Numbered from the stretch's first letter, positions 47,918 to 58,267 are shown. The stretch is DNA of 64,000 nucleotides from Armatimonadota bacterium (GCA_018268255.1 JAFDWX010000005.1:186001-250000); one strand, 5' to 3'. Made by a program: numbers and translations. The notes: generated from the letters alone by a model not told the origin.

Positions 47918-48690
47918 GTTCGATTGAGGCACCATTCGCGAATGTCAAGGCCATCTTTTTCGACCTTGATGACACCCTGTGCGGATACTGGGATGCCTGC
48001 AAAGCTGCGCTGAGCGAGACATTTAGCTCAATCCCCATTCAAGGCAAGTCCTCATCAGAGATGATTCGCCACTGGGCGGCGGCTTTTCGGGAGTTTGGCG
48101 GAAGCTTAAAAGAAACACATTGGTATCCCACCTATCTTATTACAGGGGAGCCAACTCGAACGGAACAGATGCGCTTAACCCTTAAGCGTCTGGATATCGT
48201 GGATGAGGATCTCGCCCGCCGCCTCAGTGAAAGTTATATGGTGCTTCGGGATCGGAATCTTAGGCTTTTCCATGATGCGGAGGAAGTTCTTCAGGCTCTT
48301 CACGGTTCCTATCGGATGGGGATGATCACCAATGGCCCTGCCGATATTCAAAGACAAGAAGTGAACACCCTGGGGATTGGCCACTTCTTCGACCCAATTC
48401 TCATCGAAGGTGAAATGGGCGAAGGAAAGCCTCTCCAAACGGTATTCACTCGAGCCCAAAATCACGCGGGATGCGCGCCTGAGGAGCTCCTGATAGTTGG
48501 CAACAGCTACCGCCACGATATCGAACCAGCAATTGAAGCTGGATGGCGGACCGCTTGGATCAAGAGAGATTCCGACGTTCCTCCAAGCGCTTCGGAAAAA
48601 GGTGAACCTGAGGTCAAACCAGCCGAGGCTCCAGACCCAGATGTCATTATCCACGACCTCAAATCGTTGCTTCCTTTGTTGGGAATGTAG
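47914..48690 (+). CDS. HAD-family phosphatase
   Basis: 258 residues with the TTG start at 47914 (TTGA overlap with trpS), since no better start exists before the catalytic DLDDT motif. Motif I FFDLDDTLCGY gives both aspartates; motif II GMITNGP, then motif III KPLQTVF and IVGNSYRHDIEPAIEAGWRTAWI. Probably a phosphoglycolate-like or nucleotide phosphatase; the substrate cannot be told. Confidence 0.85.
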   Translation: MSSIEAPFANVKAIFFDLDDTLCGYWDACKAALSETFSSIPIQGKSSSEMIRHWAAAFREFGGSLKETHWYPTYLITGEPTRTEQMRLTLKRLDIVDEDLARRLSESYMVLRDRNLRLFHDAEEVLQALHGSYRMGMITNGPADIQRQEVNTLGIGHFFDPILIEGEMGEGKPLQTVFTRAQNHAGCAPEELLIVGNSYRHDIEPAIEAGWRTAWIKRDSDVPPSASEKGEPEVKPAEAPDPDVIIHDLKSLLPLLGM

Positions 48691-48740
48691 CCGCTTTTGT
48701 TGCTTTCAGTATCACCAACAAAGTAGACTAGTGCCCTTCC

Positions 48741-49247
48741 ATGTCTATGTCCGACGGTATCCGATTGCCCGAAGCCGATGTACTCGGCAACTTCCCTGAA
48801 GGCCGCTACGTTCTCTCCAATCTTGCGGCAAAGCGGGCGCGCCAACTCCGAGAGGGTGCCCCTCCGCTTGTACGCACCGATTCGAATCACCCTCTGACCA
48901 TCGCGCTTGCTGAAATTGCCGCTGGAAAAATTCGCCCGAATTTGCCCGCAGAGGATCTTGCGGTCGTTTCCATGGACTCCGAAGTCAGCATCCTTACCGA
49001 TGATACGGTGCCGGCAGAACTCGGAATGCTCCTTCCCGGATTGGAAGAACTCGAGGAAGACCACGAAGCAGAATTCCACGAGGATGTCGAGCCAGATGAG
49101 GAAGAAGAAGACGCGCCGTCTCTGTCCTCCATTTTGGGTGACGATGCCGAAGCTGAAGTAGCCACACCTGAGAACGACGACACTGTTTCGCTCAACGATC
49201 TGGAAGATCAGGAAGCTCAAGACGAGGCCGAAGAGGAAACAGACTAG
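48741..49247 (+). CDS. rpoZ: RNA polymerase omega subunit RpoZ with long acidic tail
   Basis: 168 residues, about twice the usual size. Residues 1-85 are the omega core: GRYVLSNLAAKRARQLREGA, then HPLTIALAEIAAGKI. From about residue 90 onwards follows a disordered tail that is mostly glutamate and aspartate (LEELEEDHEAEFHEDVEPDEEEEDAPSL). Omega aids assembly of beta-prime; the tail is unusual and may bind a basic partner or nucleoid protein. It is the first gene before dnaJ. Confidence 0.85.
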   Translation: MSMSDGIRLPEADVLGNFPEGRYVLSNLAAKRARQLREGAPPLVRTDSNHPLTIALAEIAAGKIRPNLPAEDLAVVSMDSEVSILTDDTVPAELGMLLPGLEELEEDHEAEFHEDVEPDEEEEDAPSLSSILGDDAEAEVATPENDDTVSLNDLEDQEAQDEAEEETD

Positions 49248-49256
49248 TTTTTGGCG

Positions 49257-50378
49257 ATGGCAACCGATCTTTACGAGGTCCTGGGCGTTCCGCGGGGCTC
49301 TTCGCAGGATGAGATCAAAACAGCTTATCGTAAGCTAGCTCGAAAATATCACCCGGACGTCAATCCGGGTGATAAGGATGCTGAAGAGAAGTTCAAAGAG
49401 ATCAGCCACGCTTACGACATTCTCTCTGACCCCGAAAAGCGGGCGCGATTCGATCAGTACGGATCGGCAGATGGCCCGAACCCTGGTGACTTTTTCTCAG
49501 GAGGAGGCGGGATCGATCTCGGCGACCTCTTCGAATCATTTTTCGGCGGGGTGGGAGGAGGCGGTGGTCGCCAGCGGGTTTCCGGTCGTGATGGCGAAGA
49601 CCTGCGGACTGCAGTCACCGTAGACTTGGCTGAGACCCTCACCACTGTCTCCAAGAATATCCACTACCGAAAGCCAAGCCACTGCCGATCGTGCGATGGA
49701 ACAGGGGTTGAAGGGGGCGGCAAGCCGGAACAATGCCCCACCTGTCATGGCACGGGCCAGGTCACCAGGGTTCAGCAAACGTTCATTGGCCAAATGCGCA
49801 CAAGCACTCCTTGTGGAACCTGCCGTGGCCAAGGAACCATCATCAAAAATCCGTGCTCAACGTGTAAGGGCCGCGGACTCGTTGCCCAGGATGCGGAGCT
49901 CGAAGTCAAAATTCCGGCGGGAATCGAAGATGGCACGACGTTGCGCATCGGCGGCAAAGGGGGCGACCCGGTTGGCGCAGGCGTGAGCGGCGATTTGTAC
50001 GTCGACGTTCATGTGAAAATGAGCTCCGCATTCGCGCGAGAGGGCATTCACCTCCAAACTGCGCTGGAAATTGGATTTCCACAGGCTGTTCTTGGTGATG
50101 AAGTCACGCTGGATGGGGTTTCCGGTGATGTGAAGTTTTCCATTCCGCAAGGGTCCCAACCCGGCTCCGTGATCCGAATCAAGGGCGAAGGGATGCCACC
50201 GCTTCATGGCGGCTCAAGAGGTGATTTGTTCGTCCAAGTAGTGGTCAAAGTCCCCACCAAGATCAGCCCCGCCGAAGAGAAGCTCATCCGAGAACTGGCC
50301 GAACTCCAAGGAGCAAGTCCATCCGGGGGAGACATGTCAGGCATTACGGGGCTGTTTAAGAAGAAGAAAAAGAAGTGA
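49257..50378 (+). CDS. dnaJ: Chaperone DnaJ
   Basis: 373 residues from the ATG at 49257-49259. J domain with HPD ([10 protein letters not shown]), a glycine/phenylalanine-rich stretch (FFSGGGGID), four CxxCxGxG zinc-finger repeats ([32 protein letters not shown]) and the C-terminal client-binding domains. It ends in a polylysine tail. DnaK and GrpE are not nearby. The stop overlaps the GTG of prmA by 4 bp. Confidence 0.97.
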   Translation: MATDLYEVLGVPRGSSQDEIKTAYRKLARKYHPDVNPGDKDAEEKFKEISHAYDILSDPEKRARFDQYGSADGPNPGDFFSGGGGIDLGDLFESFFGGVGGGGGRQRVSGRDGEDLRTAVTVDLAETLTTVSKNIHYRKPSHCRSCDGTGVEGGGKPEQCPTCHGTGQVTRVQQTFIGQMRTSTPCGTCRGQGTIIKNPCSTCKGRGLVAQDAELEVKIPAGIEDGTTLRIGGKGGDPVGAGVSGDLYVDVHVKMSSAFAREGIHLQTALEIGFPQAVLGDEVTLDGVSGDVKFSIPQGSQPGSVIRIKGEGMPPLHGGSRGDLFVQVVVKVPTKISPAEEKLIRELAELQGASPSGGDMSGITGLFKKKKKK

Positions 50379-51220
50379 GCCAAAGATACTGGACCTTGAT
50401 TCAAGCCAACCTGAAGGTGGCCCCCCACGACTGGTCGCCATTCCACGATGCATTTGAGATGGTCGGCATCCCCGGAACAGTCATCACCGAGCAACCGGTC
50501 GCGATCGGTGGCTATGCCTACGAGCCAGATGACGAAACGATCAGTCTTCTAAAATCCACTCTTTTCGAACGGGGCGCAAGCAGCGTTTCGATCTCCCAGG
50601 TTGAGGAAGAGGAGTGGTCCGAAAGCTGGAAGCAGTTCTTCAAACCCCGCCGAATCGGAAAGCGATTTTGGGTTCGCCCGACGTGGGAAGAATCCGAAGC
50701 GCAACCGGGCGACCTCGAGATTGTTCTTGACCCTGGCCAGGCGTTTGGAACTGGCGATCACCCAACCACCCGCATGTGTTTGGAACTCCTGGAGAACGCC
50801 GTCTCACCCGGCGATGCCATTGCAGATGTGGGGTGTGGTTCGGGCATTCTGTCTGTCGGGGCTTGCCTGCTCGGCGCGGGCAGCGTAATCGCCAGCGACA
50901 TCGACAAAGCAAGCGTGGAATCGGCAGAAGAGAATGCGACCCGAAATAACGTTAAGTACACAGCCCTTGAGGGAAAAGGATTCCAAGTTTACGAGCCCAG
51001 TGCTGTTTTCGATGGTGTCGTGAGCAATATCATCAGCGCAGCTCTGATCGCACTCGCACCTGAGGCGCACCAGCGTGTCAAGCCGGGTGGATGGTGGATC
51101 GTCAGTGGAATCATCCAGGACAATTGGCCCGATGTTTTGGCCACCGCCCAGTCGGTGGGCTTTGCACTAGATGAACGTCTGGAAGAGGATCAATGGGTAG
51201 CCGCTCGGTTCCGCCGATAA
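50375..51220 (+). CDS. prmA: Ribosomal protein L11 methyltransferase
   Basis: 281 residues with a GTG start overlapping dnaJ by 4 bp. PrmA has an N-terminal substrate domain ([20 protein letters not shown]) and a Rossmann SAM domain ([35 protein letters not shown]). dnaJ-prmA-rsmE is a common bacterial order. Confidence 0.95.
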   Translation: MSQRYWTLIQANLKVAPHDWSPFHDAFEMVGIPGTVITEQPVAIGGYAYEPDDETISLLKSTLFERGASSVSISQVEEEEWSESWKQFFKPRRIGKRFWVRPTWEESEAQPGDLEIVLDPGQAFGTGDHPTTRMCLELLENAVSPGDAIADVGCGSGILSVGACLLGAGSVIASDIDKASVESAEENATRNNVKYTALEGKGFQVYEPSAVFDGVVSNIISAALIALAPEAHQRVKPGGWWIVSGIIQDNWPDVLATAQSVGFALDERLEEDQWVAARFRR

Positions 51221-51924
51221 GGTCCCTTCCCCGCTTCTTTTTGCCGGGAGCGGATGCTGAGGCGGAAGTACTGGAGCTGCCAGAAGACGAACTCACCAAG
51301 ATTCGAAAAGTCTTGCGCATGAGTACTGGTGACCCTCTCGCCATCCTGCCCAACGACGGAAAATCGATCTGGCGATGCACTCTTGATGGGAGATCAGCTC
51401 GCGTAGACCAACGGGAAACCATCGACACTGAGCCTGAATTAAAACTTACCCTCGCACAAGCCTTCCCTCGGCCCGAGAAACTGGAGGAGGTGGTAAGGAT
51501 GGGAACAGAACTGGGGGTCGCACGGTTCATTGTGTTCCCCACGGATCGGAGTGTCGTGCGATGGGACCAGGCTAAGCTGGAATCACGCCTCAAAAGGCTT
51601 CGAACAATCATCCAGGAGGCCGCCGAAGTAGCTTTCAGAGCCAAATTGCCTGACATTGTGGCGATCACCGGCTTGCAGGAGCTTCTGCAAGTACATCCAG
51701 ACTGTATCGTTCTGAGTGAAACCGAAGGGTTGCACACTCATTTCGATGCAAAACTTGCGACCGTAGACAAGGAACTCACCATCGCCATTGGCCCCGAGGG
51801 AGGATGGTCGCCCCGAGAAGTCGACTGGATTGGAGATCGGGCGGCGACACTTGGAAAGAGAGTATTTCGGGTGGACACGGCGGCAGTCTCCGCAGCCTCA
51901 CTTGCACTGCTGCGTTGCAGGTAA
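51193..51924 (+). CDS. rsmE: 16S rRNA m3U1498 methyltransferase
   Basis: 243 residues, SPOUT family. The PUA-like N-terminus (RFFLPG...LRMSTGDPLAIL) and the knot with QAFPRPEKLEEVVRMGTELGV, AIGPEGGWSPREVD and the terminal RVFRVDTAAVSAASLALL are conserved. It overlaps prmA by 28 bp. Methylates U1498 of 16S rRNA. Confidence 0.94.
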   Translation: MGSRSVPPIRSLPRFFLPGADAEAEVLELPEDELTKIRKVLRMSTGDPLAILPNDGKSIWRCTLDGRSARVDQRETIDTEPELKLTLAQAFPRPEKLEEVVRMGTELGVARFIVFPTDRSVVRWDQAKLESRLKRLRTIIQEAAEVAFRAKLPDIVAITGLQELLQVHPDCIVLSETEGLHTHFDAKLATVDKELTIAIGPEGGWSPREVDWIGDRAATLGKRVFRVDTAAVSAASLALLRCR

Positions 51925-51934
51925 ATTCGTTGTA

Positions 51935-52651
51935 ATGCGAATTGATGGAAGGGAAAGCGATGCGCTCCGCCCTGTTATTCTTGAGCCTGGATACGCAAAA
52001 TTTGCGGAAGGGTCTTGTCTTATTCAGATGGGTGATACCCACGTTTTGGTCACCGCCACGGTCGAGGATCGAGTTCCGCCATTTATGAAGAACACCGGCA
52101 AGGGCTGGGTGACGGCAGAATATTCGATGCTTCCCCGTTCGGGTAGGCAACGCAACCAGCGCGATGCAAACCGGGGCCCCAACGGCCGCTCGATGGAGAT
52201 CCAACGTTTGATCGGAAGGAGCCTGCGCGCCGTGGTGGATATGGATTCCATGGGTGAGCGTACGATCACCTTGGATTGCGACGCGATTCGGGCGGATGGT
52301 GGCACACGAACCGCATCGATCACTGCGGCCTATGTTGCGCTCTATCAGGCCATGCAATGGATGATGAAGCAGAAAATGATCAACCGGATACTGATCAAGG
52401 AGCCGGTCGCGGCCATCTCGGTTGGTATCGTTCGCGGCAAAGAACTGCTCGATTTGAACTACGATGAAGACAGTACTGCGGAAACAGATATGAACGTGGT
52501 GATGACCGAAAGCGGTAAGTTCATCGAAATCCAAGGCACTGCGGAAGCCGACCCCTTCTCGGCCGAAGCTTTAGGCAGGATGCTGGCTCTGTCCAAAAAG
52601 GGTATCCAGCAGCTCAACAAGCTCCAGCGCGAAGCGCTCGGCTTGCCATGA
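51935..52651 (+). CDS. rph: Ribonuclease PH
   Basis: 238 residues from the ATG at 51935-51937 (MRIDGRESDALRP). The phosphorolytic core is complete: GDTHVLVTATVEDRVPP, TAEYSMLPRSGRQR, RTITLDCDAIRADGGTRTASITA and the RIDG start. It trims tRNA 3' ends. Ten bases past rsmE; the stop overlaps rdgB by 4 bp. Confidence 0.97.
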   Translation: MRIDGRESDALRPVILEPGYAKFAEGSCLIQMGDTHVLVTATVEDRVPPFMKNTGKGWVTAEYSMLPRSGRQRNQRDANRGPNGRSMEIQRLIGRSLRAVVDMDSMGERTITLDCDAIRADGGTRTASITAAYVALYQAMQWMMKQKMINRILIKEPVAAISVGIVRGKELLDLNYDEDSTAETDMNVVMTESGKFIEIQGTAEADPFSAEALGRMLALSKKGIQQLNKLQREALGLP

Positions 52652-53244
52652 TCGAGCGATTAGTCATCGCAACACACAACCGAAAGAAGGCCGGAGAGAT
52701 GGTTACCATTCTCTCTGGCCGGTTTCCTTCGCTTGAAATCCTGACCCTTGCCGACTTTGACGGTGCGCCCGAGCCCGAAGAAACCGGTACGACCTATGCC
52801 GAAAACGCCACGATAAAGGCAGAAAGTGCTGCAGAGTTCACGGGACTTCCGGCTTTAGCCGACGACGCCGGATTGGAGATTGACGCCATGGGCGGCGAAC
52901 CCGGATTGCACAGCAAGCGATTTGCCGGTGAAGAAACTCCCTTCCCTGAAAAAATGGCCATCATTCTTGAGCGTTTGGCAGATACACCAACTGAGAAACG
53001 GGGAGCACGGTTCCGATGCTGCATCGCTTATGCAGTGCCCGGCGGACCGACCAGGTTGTTCGAAAACACTTGCGAAGGGGTCATCGCTGCGCTCCCGAGC
53101 GGAGCAGGTGGCTTCGGCTACGATCCAATTTTCTATCTGCCTGAGATGCAGTGTACGATGGCCGATCTCACGGCCGATCAAAAACATGCTCTCAGCCACC
53201 GGGGAAAGGTACTGAGAGCGTTCGCTGAATACCTATCAGGTTAG
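52648..53244 (+). CDS. rdgB: Non-canonical purine NTP pyrophosphatase RdgB/HAM1
   Basis: 198 residues. ATHNRKKAGEM opens the family signature, followed by EETGTTYAENATIKAE, LADDAGLEIDAMGG, SKRFAG and GFGYDPIFYLPE. It removes dITP/XTP from the nucleotide pool. rph-rdgB is a common pair. It converges with the RCK gene with a 4-bp overlap. Confidence 0.96.
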   Translation: MIERLVIATHNRKKAGEMVTILSGRFPSLEILTLADFDGAPEPEETGTTYAENATIKAESAAEFTGLPALADDAGLEIDAMGGEPGLHSKRFAGEETPFPEKMAIILERLADTPTEKRGARFRCCIAYAVPGGPTRLFENTCEGVIAALPSGAGGFGYDPIFYLPEMQCTMADLTADQKHALSHRGKVLRAFAEYLSG

Positions 53245-53909
53245 TTGGAATCGGGCACGAGCTTACGTCGGAGTTCTTCAGCATGGTCCGTCGGCACTAC
53301 TGCGACGATTTCATCACCCGCTGTGATTTCCGTATCTCCATCAACCAAGATTCCCTCGCCATTGCGGTTGATCCAAACGATGTTGGTTTGGACCGGCAGA
53401 GTTAGTTCCCTAACCCGTTTGCCGACTGCCGGCGAGCGGTGCGAGAGATGCGCTTCGACGACTTCTATGTTCCCTTTGGCGATTGCGGCAAGAGGCACGA
53501 GGGAATCGGACGAAATCTGCTGTTCGAGCATATTGAAAATGATTCCCGTGGCCGAAATCACATCGTCGACGCCAAGCTGAATGAAGAGCTTTTCGTGAGA
53601 GGGGTCGTTCACGCGTGCCAACGCTCGCTTTACTTTCCACATCACTTTCGCCATCTGGCATACGACCAAGTTGTCCTCATCCTCGCCCGTAACAGCGATG
53701 ACAGCGTCAGCTCGGCCGAATCCGCACGCTTTCTGAACGCTGATTTCGCACCCGTCGCCGAGAAAGACAACTTCGTCCCCCAAAATGGTGGCGAGCTTTT
53801 GGGCCTGCCGAGCATCCTTTTCGAGCAAAAGCACTTCATGATCGTGAGCCAGGAGCTTTTTGGCAAGGTGAATGCCGACGTTGCCACCTCCAACCAGAAT
53901 GACGTACAT
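53241..53909 (-). CDS. TrkA/KtrA-type RCK potassium channel regulator
   Basis: 222 residues: RCK-N Rossmann domain (MYVILVGGGNVGIHLAKKLL with NAD-binding GGGNVG and LLEKD) and RCK-C domain (about 140-222: EVVEAHLSHRSPAVGKRVREL...AGDEIVAVV). Regulates a Trk/Ktr potassium transporter by nucleotide binding. The transport subunit is not in the window. One base overlaps the next gene. Confidence 0.92.
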   Translation of the reverse strand: MYVILVGGGNVGIHLAKKLLAHDHEVLLLEKDARQAQKLATILGDEVVFLGDGCEISVQKACGFGRADAVIAVTGEDEDNLVVCQMAKVMWKVKRALARVNDPSHEKLFIQLGVDDVISATGIIFNMLEQQISSDSLVPLAAIAKGNIEVVEAHLSHRSPAVGKRVRELTLPVQTNIVWINRNGEGILVDGDTEITAGDEIVAVVPTDHAEELRRKLVPDSN

Positions 53910-54358
53910 TAGAGTTTCAACTCCTTGGGAAGGACGTTATACGTGTCAATACCTTTGTACTCGTTGTCCAAAAACCAGTCGCGCATCATCCCTGCCAGCA
54001 ACGCGCTGGGAGTGATGCAGAAGTAGCCCATCACCCGATATGCCTCCGCTCGATGAGGATCGGCCACGCGCAGACAAACTTTCGGCACGTTGTATTTGAT
54101 CCGCGCAATCTGGCCAGCGAACAAATTTGTGTTGTCTCCACGGGTTACGGCGAAGAATACGTCGCAGTTGGTGATGTTGGCCTTCGCCATGATTTCTTCA
54201 TCGAGCCCGCTCCCGATGATCACCTTGCAGTTATGTTTGTATCCCAGCCTTTTTAGAGCTTCGGGATTTTGTTCGATAACAGTGACCTGGTGATCGGCGG
54301 CTAAGGTAAGAGCAAGTGTTGCCCCCGTCCGACCACAACCAAATACAACGACATTCAT
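53909..54358 (-). CDS. TrkA-N (RCK-N only) protein
   Basis: 149 residues from the ATG at 54356-54358, 11 bases past the glnD stop. The Rossmann fold has FGCGRTGATLALTL and VIEQNPEALKRLG, then GSGLDEEIMAKANITNCDVFFAVTRGDNTN. It has no RCK-C domain but a short tail (DWFLDNEYKGIDTYNVLPKELKL). It probably pairs with the longer RCK protein. Confidence 0.88.
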   Translation of the reverse strand: MNVVVFGCGRTGATLALTLAADHQVTVIEQNPEALKRLGYKHNCKVIIGSGLDEEIMAKANITNCDVFFAVTRGDNTNLFAGQIARIKYNVPKVCLRVADPHRAEAYRVMGYFCITPSALLAGMMRDWFLDNEYKGIDTYNVLPKELKL

Positions 54359-54369
54359 CGCAAATGGAG

Positions 54370-56715
54370 TTATACCTTTGCCAGCATGGCGGCCTCGACC
54401 TGACTCGCCAATAGCTGCCCCCCGCCGGAGTCCTCTAGATAAAATGCAGCGGCTCCTTGGCCCGCCCATTGCCCGACCCGAGCCGAAACCACATTCCATC
54501 CATTTTCGGCGATTAGGCGTGATAAGCGAAATGCTAGCCCACGACCATACGGCGCCCTAACTTCTAGAATACCAGGCGAACCTTCAAGGAACCGAACGTT
54601 TAGAATCTGTTGCTTTCGAGATGGATCCTTTCGCTGTCGACGCAGAATATCGTCAACGTGCCCGGGCCTCTGTCCGATGACTTTGAGGACTCGGCTGATT
54701 TCATTCGCTGTTCCCGTGGGAACCTCATTGCCCCTAAACGTCACCACAAACGAGTCGATGGCAATTTTCGGTTGGCTTGCGGTGGTATGGGCCCGGATTC
54801 CATGGATGCTCAAGTCATAGGCGTAGATGACGCCGAGGGCGTCACTTAACAGGCCGGGGCGATCGGGAACGACCAACGTAATCTCACTGGCGTGCCCCTC
54901 GCCGAGCCGTTCGAATATCACTTGTGGCTCGTCGTGAGATTTTTTATAGAGATCGAGATGGAACGGGACAATATCCGGGGAAACGGTGAGCAAGTAGTGC
55001 GCTGGGAGATTCTCCAGAAATTGTTCGAGTTCCGCATTATCAGTTGAGCTGCGCCGTCTCGGCTTCCGCAATACTGTTTCGGATACCTTATTATCTTCCA
55101 ACGACGACACAAGGAGTGCTTCGGTCGAGGCGTAAAGATCCAAGAGGAAAGACTCTACAGCTGGGGTCATCGAATGAGAGGAGACAGCACTGATATCGGC
55201 CCAAGTCAGAAGTGTTAGCATCTGCAGGCGTTCTAGTGATCCGCAAAATGTAGCGAACTCCTTGGCGGTTTCTGGATGTGAGGGGTCTCTCATCCGAAGT
55301 ATAAACGCCATCTCCAAGTGGTGCCGAACAAGCCACACGACGTCTTGGTGCGCTGCCGTATCTAGCCTCCATCGGCGACAGAGTGCTTCTGCCACCTCGG
55401 CTCCCGCTTCTGCATGCGGCTTGGAAACGTCTGACTTGCCCACATCGTGGAGGATAAGCGCGAGGTTGAGGGTGCTGAGATTGCGTACTCCATGGTAGAG
55501 CTCGCCCAAGACACCGCCCCTATTCGCAAGCGAATGAAGGTGGTTGAGGCTCTCCAGTGTGTGTCGATACACGGAAAAATCATGGTGAGAATCGGTTGGG
55601 ATTAGGTACCTGCACGCGCTGAGCTCTGGCAGAACTTCATCTAGGAGCCCAATTCGATCCAATGACTCGATGCACGACGCACCCGCCAAAAGGGCCTGCG
55701 CCATCTGGCTTCCCGATCCAACCTTTGTCGATGAGACCAAAACGGGAGCCACTTCCAGTCCGAGCTTGGATGCTTGATTGACTGCTTGAATCGCATCGCT
55801 TAGAGCAGCGCACTCTCCGATAATAACTACCCCATTATCTGCAAGCACATCTGGCAACAATTCGAATGTTCGTTTGCCTAACTGACTTAATTCCGTCAGG
55901 TATCCGGCGTGGTTTTGAGATAAAGACCGAAGCAATTCAGAAAGCCACTCAAACAGGTCTACTCCCAGACGATCACATATCTGCCCCTGCATGGTGCGGC
56001 TCAATGTGTCTGACCGGCGGCCCGACGCAGCGTGGAGGAGATTCCGCGCCGTTAAGATCGTTTCAATTTCGGAAGTAACCTCCAGCGGTTCCTCATCCAG
56101 GGCAAAGCGGATCCAATTCACCACATCAAAGCACCGGAGCCCGCCCGCGCCTTCCTTGAGGTTCGAAACGATGAGGTCCGGTACTGCACCTCTCTGGTTC
56201 ATCTGCCGCTCGCGCTCTTCGATCTTTTCCAGGATGAACGGACCGATCTGGAGCGTCTCCCGCAGTTCCTGCTGGAGTCTTTCCAACGCATTTCGGTCTC
56301 CCGCAACCCACCTTGCATCAGCGAGACCCGTTCGCGTCACGACGTCGAGGCCGGGCGCATCGGCCGGGAGACGATATGCATAGGAAACGGGCAGTCCGAG
56401 CTCCCCGTGGATGGCCTGATGGAGTCCTTTGAAGATTGACCGAACTGCGTCATCAAGATGTGGCACGGATTCGTCGAGTGGAACCAGGGTCAAATCTACG
56501 TCCGAGTAGGGTGCCAGCACTCGCCGTCCGTAGCCGCCGGTCGCCACCACCGCAAGGGGTGGCAGATAGCCCATGGATAGTTCGACCCGATCCAAGACTT
56601 GGGTCACAGCTTCATCGACAACAGTGGTGTGCTCCAGGCACCACTTAGCTCCCGAAGGGTGGTTCCACAAGCCTTCTATCAGACACTTTCGTTTGGAAAC
56701 CAAATCTTCTACCAT
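54370..56715 (-). CDS. glnD: GlnD-like [protein-PII] uridylyltransferase
   Basis: 781 residues from the ATG at 56713-56715, directly past the stop of the upstream gene. Nucleotidyltransferase domain (GGYGRRVLAPYSDVDL), a helical linker, the HD domain (LILHDVGKSDVSKPHAEAGAEVAEAL) and two C-terminal ACT domains (about 605-781). It adds and removes UMP on PII in response to glutamine. PII and glutamine synthetase genes are not seen here. Near 850 residues is usual, so slightly short. Confidence 0.9.
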   Translation of the reverse strand: MVEDLVSKRKCLIEGLWNHPSGAKWCLEHTTVVDEAVTQVLDRVELSMGYLPPLAVVATGGYGRRVLAPYSDVDLTLVPLDESVPHLDDAVRSIFKGLHQAIHGELGLPVSYAYRLPADAPGLDVVTRTGLADARWVAGDRNALERLQQELRETLQIGPFILEKIEERERQMNQRGAVPDLIVSNLKEGAGGLRCFDVVNWIRFALDEEPLEVTSEIETILTARNLLHAASGRRSDTLSRTMQGQICDRLGVDLFEWLSELLRSLSQNHAGYLTELSQLGKRTFELLPDVLADNGVVIIGECAALSDAIQAVNQASKLGLEVAPVLVSSTKVGSGSQMAQALLAGASCIESLDRIGLLDEVLPELSACRYLIPTDSHHDFSVYRHTLESLNHLHSLANRGGVLGELYHGVRNLSTLNLALILHDVGKSDVSKPHAEAGAEVAEALCRRWRLDTAAHQDVVWLVRHHLEMAFILRMRDPSHPETAKEFATFCGSLERLQMLTLLTWADISAVSSHSMTPAVESFLLDLYASTEALLVSSLEDNKVSETVLRKPRRRSSTDNAELEQFLENLPAHYLLTVSPDIVPFHLDLYKKSHDEPQVIFERLGEGHASEITLVVPDRPGLLSDALGVIYAYDLSIHGIRAHTTASQPKIAIDSFVVTFRGNEVPTGTANEISRVLKVIGQRPGHVDDILRRQRKDPSRKQQILNVRFLEGSPGILEVRAPYGRGLAFRLSRLIAENGWNVVSARVGQWAGQGAAAFYLEDSGGGQLLASQVEAAMLAKV

Positions 56716-56716
56716 A

Positions 56717-58261
56717 TTATCGATTGAAAAAGTAGAGTGGCTCGCTTCTGAGAAGGGCTCCCGCATCTCGTTCTTGAAACTGATCAGTCGCCATGGCCAA
56801 GGGGCCCGCGATTCCACCGATCACGATCCCCAGCATACACAGAACTCGACCACTCGACATCAGCGCTTGGGATGCGAGTCTGTCTACCCTGTACCGGGTC
56901 AGCAAGGCAAAGGTCGGGCCGAGCGTAAGCGTCACAACGAGGATCATCAAAAGAGACCCCCAGAGGGTGGCCAAAGTGAACGACGGGTTCCACTCCGGAA
57001 AGACACCCGGAATCAGATACTGACGGATCGACGAACCATAGATCCACATCAGTCCCAAAATCACAAGCGAGTAGAGCGCGATGATGGTGCAAATGCTCTG
57101 GAAGCCGATACCGACATTTGCGGGGTCGGCTCTTCGGACGGCGCGCGATCGAAAGCACATCATCACTCCACAAAGGAACATCACCATGCTGTGAATCCAG
57201 AGCCCCGTTGCCACCAAGAGAGCGAGCCCTATCGACGCGGTGCCGATTCCGATCCACCATGATTGCCACCACTGGACCGGAATTTTCTGGGCGAACCAGC
57301 CCAGAACGATGAGCACCGTGCCCCACAAGATCCCATAAGTCGATAATGGAACGATGCCGGTGGCGGCGAGGGCCCCAATTCCCAGTTGCTCTCGTTCTTC
57401 ACGGAGGGCGTCCTGATCCAGAAAGTAGCTCCATCCGGTCGTTGCGCGGTAGATAGAGACAACATCGTCCGCCTCATTCTCCATCTTCGCTTTGCGGAGG
57501 TGGTCGGCTAACTGAATCCTTGCGAATAGCAAGCGGCGTGGGGTCGATTCAGCTGCCATTGTTCGATCGCGACCAGCTAGCTCGGCAATCGAAGATCCAA
57601 TCTGCGCCAACTCGATAGATGATGAACCACCACGAATGAGGTGCCCGGCCCTAGCAATCGCGTATCGCAACTTGAGTCCGGATGCCGTGGTCAGCGGAGC
57701 GCGCGTGAGCAGCCGAGTGGCATGGCGCATGAGATACTGTCCTGCAAATGAAGATCTCTCGGTGGTGAGATACAGATCGACCCAACTGGGGACATTGGTA
57801 AATGTGCGGGAGATCGCTTTTCGGATCACCTGGAGACGGTCCATCTGGTAGTCCTCCCAGCGAGCTGCCTTGGCGGCTGAAATCCAGGCTTGGATGGACT
57901 GATCGTGGAGCCCCCGATCCCACAACACCGCCGACTCCATTTGAAGCCAAAACGCGTTGTCCTTGTCGTGCTCGGACCATCCGCGCGCTACCTCCAGAGT
58001 CTCGGCCAGATCCCGGTGGTTGCCGGATCTCCCGAGTACTGCCTCTCGGGAAGCAACCAACAGCCAAAACGCCGCACCGGTTGCGTCTTTGGGTTCCGGC
58101 ACCACACGCGTGTTGCGCAGAACCATCGGATGACTGTTTAGGTCCGCTTTGATCTGCTGGTCCACCAGAGGATTGGCAAGGCCCCGAGTGAGCGGATGAA
58201 GCAAAACAACAAGGAGCGAGCCGAAGCACGCTCCTAGAAATCCGATGCCGAGCCGGTTCAT
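56717..58261 (-). CDS. Large membrane protein with TPR-like region
   Basis: 514 residues. One N-terminal hydrophobic segment (IGFLGACFGSLLVVLLHPL), a helical soluble region of about 230 residues with TPR-like repeats (AFWLQMESAVLWDRGLHDQSIQAWISAAKAARW), then six or so transmembrane helices in the last half. A family could not be named. It lies between the anti-sigma-like gene and glnD, with tight spacing, so it belongs to the sigma operon. Confidence 0.65.
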   Translation of the reverse strand: MNRLGIGFLGACFGSLLVVLLHPLTRGLANPLVDQQIKADLNSHPMVLRNTRVVPEPKDATGAAFWLLVASREAVLGRSGNHRDLAETLEVARGWSEHDKDNAFWLQMESAVLWDRGLHDQSIQAWISAAKAARWEDYQMDRLQVIRKAISRTFTNVPSWVDLYLTTERSSFAGQYLMRHATRLLTRAPLTTASGLKLRYAIARAGHLIRGGSSSIELAQIGSSIAELAGRDRTMAAESTPRRLLFARIQLADHLRKAKMENEADDVVSIYRATTGWSYFLDQDALREEREQLGIGALAATGIVPLSTYGILWGTVLIVLGWFAQKIPVQWWQSWWIGIGTASIGLALLVATGLWIHSMVMFLCGVMMCFRSRAVRRADPANVGIGFQSICTIIALYSLVILGLMWIYGSSIRQYLIPGVFPEWNPSFTLATLWGSLLMILVVTLTLGPTFALLTRYRVDRLASQALMSSGRVLCMLGIVIGGIAGPLAMATDQFQERDAGALLRSEPLYFFNR

Positions 58262-58267
58262 TCCGAC

